A DNA stretch of 64,000 bases. It comes from Peribacillus simplex NBRC 15720 = DSM 1321 (GTDB lineage Bacteria > Bacillota > Bacilli > Bacillales > DSM-1321). Within the stretch, counting starts at the first letter, position 1; every line of letters starts with the position of its first letter. Shown piece after piece: positions 59,106-64,000 of the stretch. The stretch is from the NCBI RefSeq assembly GCF_002243645.1, contig NZ_CP017704.1, forward strand, positions 4,730,001 through 4,794,000. Direction: 5' to 3'. The notes under the pieces are model-generated. The model did no database searches. It was not told where the DNA came from and saw nothing but the letters and a program-made list of their open reading frames with translations. The translations under genes and the position numbers were made by a program.

Positions 59106-60296
59106 ATGAAGACAATACAGGAGACAGTTGTCGATGAAGTGATTTCATGGAGACGTCATTTTCACGAAAATCCGGAGCTCTCTTATCAGGAGCACCAGAC
59201 TTCTGAATTCATTTATAGGAAATTAAAAACCTTTACAGGATTAGAAGTGACGAGACCTACCGAAACGAGCGTTTTAGCGGTTCTTAAAGGAGCTAAAAAA
59301 TCTGCCCAAAAATCGAATACCATCGCCTTTCGTGCAGATATTGATGCACTTCCGATTCAGGAAGAAGCTGAAATTGAATATAAATCAAAAAATCCTGGGG
59401 TTATGCATGCATGCGGACATGATGCACATGCTGCGATGTTATTAGGTGCTGCTAAAGTCCTCTCTGGGAAAAAAGATGCGATTGATGGAGAAATCAGGTT
59501 TATTTTCCAACACGCCGAAGAAGTTCTGCCAGGGGGAGCTCAGGAATTGGTGAAAAAAGGGGTCATGGAAGGAGTGGATTATGCATTTGCACTGCATGTT
59601 ACTCCTTATGAACGAACAGGAACAATATGTTTAAGGGAAGGGGTATTCTGTGCAGCAGCCGATGATTTTGAAATTAAAATTATTGGTCAGGGCGGTCATG
59701 CCTCGACTCCGGAATTAACGGTAGATCCGCTACTCATTGGTGCAGAAATTACTACGAATCTTCAACATATCGTTTCCAGAAAAATTTCAGCTCTTAGGAC
59801 ACCCGTCATTTCAGTCACTCAGTTCCATTCAGGTAGTGCGCTCAATGTCATACCTGAATATGCGGAAATCGGTGGTACCATTCGTTCCTTAGACTCTGAT
59901 AGCCGATTGAAAGCAAGGGAGTATCTAGAGCAAATCGTTAAGGGGATTTCAGAAACGCATGGGGCAAAATGTGATATTACTTGGTATTTAGGGTATCCAG
60001 CCGTGGTAAATGATAAAGCAGCTGTCGATATATCAAGAACGGTCATGGAAGGTATTTTTGAAGGTGATAATATCATCCAGGTTGATGACCCTATGTTCGG
60101 GACAGAAGATTTTTCGGCTTTTTCCGAAATCGTACCCTCTTCCATGCAATTTTTAGGCGTTCATAATGATGAGTTTGGAAAAGCTTACCCTTTACACCAT
60201 CCTAAATTTAAAATCGATGAGAAGGCTTTAGGGTATGGAGTAAGATATTTTGTAGGAATAGTGGATAAATTATGCGGTCACCAAAATAATTGTTAA
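59106..60296 (+). CDS. M20-family amidohydrolase (N-acyl amino acid deacylase)
   Basis: The 396-residue enzyme has HACGHDAHAAMLLGAA, the metal-binding Glu pair in FQHAEEVLPGGA and a C-terminal PMFGTEDFSAFSEIVP, as in hippurate/IAA-amino-acid hydrolases and N-acetyl-diaminopimelate deacetylases. ATG 59106 follows AAGGAGGCATTTTTG; the seven codons upstream are not needed. A dyad (59075-59091) lies just before its ribosome site. In this cluster it may remove an acyl group from an N-acylated amino acid. Confidence 0.87.
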   Translation: MKTIQETVVDEVISWRRHFHENPELSYQEHQTSEFIYRKLKTFTGLEVTRPTETSVLAVLKGAKKSAQKSNTIAFRADIDALPIQEEAEIEYKSKNPGVMHACGHDAHAAMLLGAAKVLSGKKDAIDGEIRFIFQHAEEVLPGGAQELVKKGVMEGVDYAFALHVTPYERTGTICLREGVFCAAADDFEIKIIGQGGHASTPELTVDPLLIGAEITTNLQHIVSRKISALRTPVISVTQFHSGSALNVIPEYAEIGGTIRSLDSDSRLKAREYLEQIVKGISETHGAKCDITWYLGYPAVVNDKAAVDISRTVMEGIFEGDNIIQVDDPMFGTEDFSAFSEIVPSSMQFLGVHNDEFGKAYPLHHPKFKIDEKALGYGVRYFVGIVDKLCGHQNNC

Positions 60297-60508
60297 AGCA
60301 TTTGGCTGGAAGAGACATCCGTTATAGTTTAAGAGAAGCTTTCGGTTGTCTTTTCTCCCTATCATGACTATTTTTCCATGGTTTCCGCTTCTGGAATAGT
60401 TAAGTGCAGCAAAGTGATGAAAAGAAATTCATTTAAAGAACGGCTGGTTCAAAAGGGTTAATATCCTACATTTTCAAAAAATAAGCTACCTATTTAGGAG
60501 GAATATAT

Positions 60509-61270
60509 ATGTTTAAACACGCGATTGTAAGGAAGATTGGAACAAGTTTTGTAAATGGCTTAACAACATCGGATTTAGGAAACCCGGATTATGAAAAAGC
60601 TCTTGTACAACACGAGGCTTATGTAGAAGCATTAAAGCGCTGCGGTGTGAAAGTGACCGTTCTCGAATCGGATGAGAGACACCCTGATTCTACGTTTGTG
60701 GAAGATACAGCCGTGTTGACGCCAAAATGTGCCCTTGTAACCAATCCTGGTGCAGAAAGCCGGAATGGTGAGATTAATGAAATGAAAGAAGTTTTAAAGG
60801 ACTTTTATGACACAATCGAATATATTCAATCTCCAGGTATGTTAGATGGCGGAGATGTAATGCAAGTTGAAGATCACTTCTATGTTGGCCTTTCAACGAG
60901 AACAAATGAAGCAGGTGCTCTTCAGTTCAAGGATATTATGACTAAGTATGGTTATGATACGACCATCATTCCCCTTAAGAAGTTCTTTCATTTAAAAACG
61001 GGTGTCAATTACCTGGGAGACAATAATTTATTAGTGGCCGGGGAATTCATTGATCACGAGGCTTTTTCTGGATTCAATCAAATAATCGTAAAACAGGAAG
61101 AAGAATATTCGGGTAACTGCGTCAGAATGAACGACTGCGTTATTGTCCCTAAAGGGTTTGATGGTACAAAGAAAAAAATTGAAGATTTGGGATACACAGT
61201 GATTGAAGTGGAGATGACTGAATTTCAAAAACAAGATGGCGGACTTAGTTGTCTCTCTTTGAGGTTCTAA
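60509..61270 (+). CDS. Dimethylarginine dimethylaminohydrolase (DDAH) family protein
   Basis: The 253-residue protein is a typical compact DDAH: TFVEDTAVLTP near residue 63, LDGGDVMQV near 116, His161 in FHLKTGVNYLG and Cys248 in GGLSCLSLRF at the C terminus. DDAH turns N-omega-methylated arginine into citrulline and methylamine or dimethylamine; relatives act as citrulline- or ornithine-forming hydrolases. ATG 60509 follows AGGAGGAATATAT. It is separated from the M20 gene by 212 bases without a clear terminator. Confidence 0.88.
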   Translation: MFKHAIVRKIGTSFVNGLTTSDLGNPDYEKALVQHEAYVEALKRCGVKVTVLESDERHPDSTFVEDTAVLTPKCALVTNPGAESRNGEINEMKEVLKDFYDTIEYIQSPGMLDGGDVMQVEDHFYVGLSTRTNEAGALQFKDIMTKYGYDTTIIPLKKFFHLKTGVNYLGDNNLLVAGEFIDHEAFSGFNQIIVKQEEEYSGNCVRMNDCVIVPKGFDGTKKKIEDLGYTVIEVEMTEFQKQDGGLSCLSLRF

Positions 61271-61326
61271 GATAGTTTAGGAGAAGGCAAGGCATAGGAT
61301 AATAGATAAGATAAGGAAGTGATTAC

Positions 61327-62742
61327 ATGGGGTATGGACTGGAGAATAATGATCAGCTGCAGCGCACAATGAAAAGACGCCATTTATTTATGCTGTCACT
61401 CGGCGGCGTAATTGGTACAGGCCTTTTTTTAAATGCAGGCTATACAATTAACCAAGCGGGGGCAGGAGGGGCCCTGGTCGGTTATCTAGCCGGCGGTCTT
61501 ATTTTGTATATGGTAATGGTCTGCCTTGGCGAGCTAGCCGTTCATATGCCGGTTACAGGTTCTTTCCAGAAATATGCTGCCGAATATATAGGGCCTTCCG
61601 CTGGTTTCTCTCTAGGATGGATGTATTTCGTAGGTTCAGCCGCAACAGCAGGAGTTGAGTTCACGGCTGCAGGAATTTTGATGAAACAATGGTTCCCCAA
61701 TAGTCCTACCTGGATTTGGTGTGCTGTGTTCATAGTGCTTTTATTTACTTTGAATGCATTAACGACAAGAGGTTTTGCAGAGGCGGAATATTGGTTCGCT
61801 GGAATAAAAATCGTTGCAGTGATTTTGTTTATCTTGATTGGAATCGCGGGCATCTTTGGTTTTGTCTCTTTATCTGATCGTCCAACCCCATTCTTTGAGA
61901 ATTTGGCTCCTTCTGGTCTATTTCCAGCAGGGGGGATTACAATCATCTTTGTGACAATGATGAATGTAATATTTTCTTATCAAGGCTCAGAACTAATAGG
62001 AATAGCGGCAGGGGAAAGTGAAAAACCTGAAGAGAATATCCCTAAAGCCATTCGAAACGTACTATTTAGAATCATTATTTTCTACATTTCGTCCATTATC
62101 ATCCTTTCCGCCATATTCCCTTCTTCGGAATTAGGCTTATTGGAAAGTCCTTTTGTAACTTTGATGAAGATAGCCGGGATTCCTTATGCAGCAGGTATCA
62201 TGAATTTTATTATTTTGACAGCCATTCTTTCTGTGGGGAATTCATGTCTTTATGCATCCACAAGGTTACTTTGGTCGATGGCTCATGACGGAATGGCACC
62301 CAAGGTGTTTGGTCTATTATCCAAGAGGAAAGTGCCATTGAATGCCCTTCTTTTTACGATCTGTTTTTCGCTCCTATCGTTATTGACTAGCTTCATTGCG
62401 GCCGATACAGTGTTCGTGATACTTATGTCCATAGCGGGTATTTCCGTCACGATCTCATGGATGGGAATTGCTTTATCGCAATATATGTTTAGAAGGAAAT
62501 TTATAAAAGCGGGTGGTAAAACGGAAGATTTACAATACATAGTACCCTTTTACCCATTTGTCCCGTTGTTTTGTTTAGGCTTTTGTTTGCTGATTCTAGT
62601 ATTCCTTGCCTTTGATCCTACTCAACGAGTCGGACTGTTTTATGGGATAGGATTTTTGATAGCCTGTATATTATTCTATAAATTTAAATTGGCTAAGAAA
62701 GTAGAGTCAAACACTAACTTTGAAAATGAAAAAATATTGTAA
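61327..62742 (+). CDS. Amino-acid permease (APC superfamily, AAT type)
   Basis: The 471-residue transporter has 12 hydrophobic segments. It begins MKRRHLFMLSLGGVIGTGLF and is clearly paralogous to the permease at 31209 over the whole length (GELAVHMPVTGSFQ, ALTTRGFAEAEYWFAGIKI, FLAFDPTQR). It is the last gene of the DDAH cluster, with a terminator at 62755-62788. Uptake of arginine, a methylated form, or a related basic amino acid is a reasonable guess. Confidence 0.88.
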   Translation: MGYGLENNDQLQRTMKRRHLFMLSLGGVIGTGLFLNAGYTINQAGAGGALVGYLAGGLILYMVMVCLGELAVHMPVTGSFQKYAAEYIGPSAGFSLGWMYFVGSAATAGVEFTAAGILMKQWFPNSPTWIWCAVFIVLLFTLNALTTRGFAEAEYWFAGIKIVAVILFILIGIAGIFGFVSLSDRPTPFFENLAPSGLFPAGGITIIFVTMMNVIFSYQGSELIGIAAGESEKPEENIPKAIRNVLFRIIIFYISSIIILSAIFPSSELGLLESPFVTLMKIAGIPYAAGIMNFIILTAILSVGNSCLYASTRLLWSMAHDGMAPKVFGLLSKRKVPLNALLFTICFSLLSLLTSFIAADTVFVILMSIAGISVTISWMGIALSQYMFRRKFIKAGGKTEDLQYIVPFYPFVPLFCLGFCLLILVFLAFDPTQRVGLFYGIGFLIACILFYKFKLAKKVESNTNFENEKIL

Positions 62743-62754
62743 TAGAGTTACACC

Positions 62755-62788
62755 AAAGGCTAGCCAGTTTTCACTGGTTGGCCTTTTT
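62755..62788 (+). terminator. Terminator of the DDAH cluster
   Basis: AAAGGCTAGCCAGT and ACTGGTTGGCCTTTT arms around TTTC, with a short T-rich tail. Confidence 0.85.
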
Positions 62789-62899
62789 AAATCTTGTAAT
62801 TGCGGTAACTTGGATGATTATTTACTGAATCGAAAGGATAATATTGACATTTTTACGAAAAAGAAGGAATACCTTACAAAATAGGAAGGGAGAATTAAC

Positions 62900-62977
62900 A
62901 TGTCTGATTACAAAGTGACTAACAGCATCACAACGAGCCTATGGAAAATTAACTTTTTTACCGAGAGACGGAAATAA
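62900..62977 (+). CDS. Very short open frame with a good ribosome site, 25 residues
   Basis: ATG 62900 lies seven bases after GGAAGGGAG and opens 25 codons (MSDYKVTNSITTSLWKINFF, then TERRK). Aromatic and basic C-terminal half. It stops 28 bases before the VOC gene, so it may be a leader peptide, a remnant of a longer gene, or chance. No family recognised. Confidence 0.3.
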   Translation: MSDYKVTNSITTSLWKINFFTERRK

Positions 62978-63005
62978 AACAATAATATTAAAATTGGGGG
63001 AAGTA

Positions 63006-63344
63006 ATGAAGATCAATCATATAAATTTAACAGTTAATGATGTTACAGCATCAAGGGAGTTTTTAGAAAGATACTTTGGATTGTCATGTGCAGGAAGCCG
63101 AGGCGATGGGTTCGCCGCAATGAAAGATGATGATGGATCCATATTGACACTAATGAAAGGAAGCGATGTACAATACCCCAAGACTTTTCATGTTGGATTC
63201 ATACAAGAAAATGAAGAGCAAGTTAACAGGATCAATCAACGGTTGAAGGATGATGGATTCATGGTGAAACCTCCAAAACACTTACACAGATATACGTTCT
63301 ATGTAGAAGCGCCTGGAGGATTTAACGTTGAAGTACTGTGTTAA
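63006..63344 (+). CDS. VOC-superfamily (glyoxalase/dioxygenase fold) protein
   Basis: The 112-residue protein begins MKINHINLTVNDVTASREFL, the usual start of VOC proteins, and ends with YTFYVEAPGGFNVEVLC, where the glutamate is a metal ligand (His4 and Glu109 flank the typical metal site). VOC members include glyoxalase, antibiotic-resistance and dioxygenase proteins; substrate not predictable. ATG 63006 follows GGGGGAAGTA; TTG 62994 is an alternative. Confidence 0.8.
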   Translation: MKINHINLTVNDVTASREFLERYFGLSCAGSRGDGFAAMKDDDGSILTLMKGSDVQYPKTFHVGFIQENEEQVNRINQRLKDDGFMVKPPKHLHRYTFYVEAPGGFNVEVLC

Positions 63345-63500
63345 CGAGCTACTTGGAGAAAGATCGTAAAACCACTATAAGGTAGGATAGTAGAAGAACA
63401 GATATAATATAAAGAAAAATCAGTTGGATCCGGAAATGGCTGGCGTTAATGCTATCTTAATTCCTTCAAAACGTTCATGACGTATATGGAAGAAAATAAC

Positions 63501-63559
63501 GAAAAAGCTGACTGCAAAAGCCTGTTCAAGAAGGCTCCTGTTATCAGCTTTTCTTTTTT
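63501..63559 (+). terminator. Terminator-like hairpin
   Basis: AAAAGCTGA and TCAGCTTTT outer arms enclose AGCCTGTTC/AAGGCT; CTTTTTTTTG follows. Confidence 0.65.
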
Positions 63560-63607
63560 TTGCTTTAGTCCCCAAACGGTTTGATCCTGCATGACTGCAT
63601 CCTGAAA

Positions 63608-63997
63608 TCAAACATGTATATTGAGTTGCTTACGGAGACGTTGCATTTCCGAATTGAAATAGGCTTTGCTGTAATCACATCCTACAATAGCAACGATATT
63701 GCCGTCATCATCAATAATTGGCGCAAAGCTTGTTTTCCACTCACCGTACCTGTCTTCGTATATGGGAGTAACACCCGCTTTACCATTAAACGCCTGGTAA
63801 GCGACATTAACCATTTCCGGGGGACCAATATATTCTTCCCCCGGTTCAATTACAAAGCCTTTGTCTGCAACGAGGTGAATCAGACGTCCATCCTCAGTCA
63901 TGATAAATATAAAGACCCATTCAATTACGCCTTCCTTTTCTTGAATCATGGTAAGCTTTTGTTTTAATTTCTGGGAATAGGAAGTTTGTCGGTTCAT
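63608..63997 (-). CDS. Single-Cache-like sensor fragment, probably continues beyond the window
   Basis: The visible 129 residues contain FIFIMTEDGRLIHLVADKGF, then YEDRYGEWKTSFAPIIDDDG and IVAIVGCDYSKAYF. This is the pattern of an extracytoplasmic Cache/PAS-type sensor domain, where a strand ...SFAPIxDxxGxIVAIxGxD is typical, often in histidine kinases, chemoreceptors or GGDEF proteins. The C-terminal end is in the window (stop at 63608-63610) and no output domain follows. The ATG is three bases from the window edge, so the N-terminal part may be missing. Confidence 0.6.
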   Translation of the reverse strand: MNRQTSYSQKLKQKLTMIQEKEGVIEWVFIFIMTEDGRLIHLVADKGFVIEPGEEYIGPPEMVNVAYQAFNGKAGVTPIYEDRYGEWKTSFAPIIDDDGNIVAIVGCDYSKAYFNSEMQRLRKQLNIHV

Positions 63998-64000
63998 ATT

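Noticed and set aside
1..64000. Mobile elements, phage genes, rRNA or tRNA
   Set aside because: No transposase, integrase, long inverted repeats, tRNA cloverleaf or rRNA sequence was recognised on either strand by reading.

Overview
The window comes from the chromosome of a low-GC, spore-forming Bacillaceae species. A Peribacillus / Bacillus simplex-like organism is my inference. The support is the gene order in the left part (ypvA-type helicase, ypwA, xpt-pbuX, bpsA-bpsB, dynA, ypcP, ypdQ, ypeP-ypeQ), which recalls one Bacillus subtilis neighbourhood, together with GerA-type germination genes, strong AGGAGG ribosome sites and a T-box. I saw no rRNA, tRNA, phage, insertion sequence or CRISPR array.

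1-22.7 kb is mostly core housekeeping: a guanine-type riboswitch with xpt-pbuX, alkylpyrone synthesis (bpsAB), a two-headed dynamin (dynA), RNase H-like genes, an HD-GYP protein, the divergent nsrR/hmp nitric-oxide pair, and proBA under a T-box with a CCU (proline) specifier. A 52-codon membrane protein at 7.06 kb sits behind a promoter with two Fur boxes.

23-35.3 kb is a catabolic island. A sigma-54 activator with a PrpR-type sensor is followed by phased TGAAACA repeats and an excellent -24/-12 promoter. Behind it lie a 2-hydroxyacid dehydrogenase, a DUF3311/SSS transporter pair, a ThDP decarboxylase-like enzyme, an amino-acid dehydrogenase, an amino-acid permease, an aldehyde dehydrogenase and a Rieske oxygenase. 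Read as a chain they could demethylate or oxidise an amino acid, deaminate it, decarboxylate the oxo acid and oxidise the aldehyde. This is the best candidate for an undescribed system.

35.3-49 kb holds small membrane proteins, the wreck of one gerA-type operon (38.7-40.0 kb, minus strand), about 1 kb of decayed sequence, a second gerA-type operon (41.9-46.1 kb) and two secreted M14 carboxypeptidases.

49-62.8 kb is an arginine-type catabolic region: an arginase/agmatinase-family hydrolase; a permease and a glutamate dehydrogenase each behind its own sigma-54 promoter (the permease also has a cre box); then an IclR regulator divergent from a run of two amidinohydrolase/DDAH-family proteins, a RocB-like peptidase, a YfcC-type transporter, an M20 deacylase and another permease.

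Several genes (cheX-like, the 38.5 kb membrane protein, gerAB, the small ger gene at 44.8 kb, a small gene at 22.9 kb) are interrupted by single-base frame changes, several in homopolymers. Some may be sequencing errors rather than real lesions.
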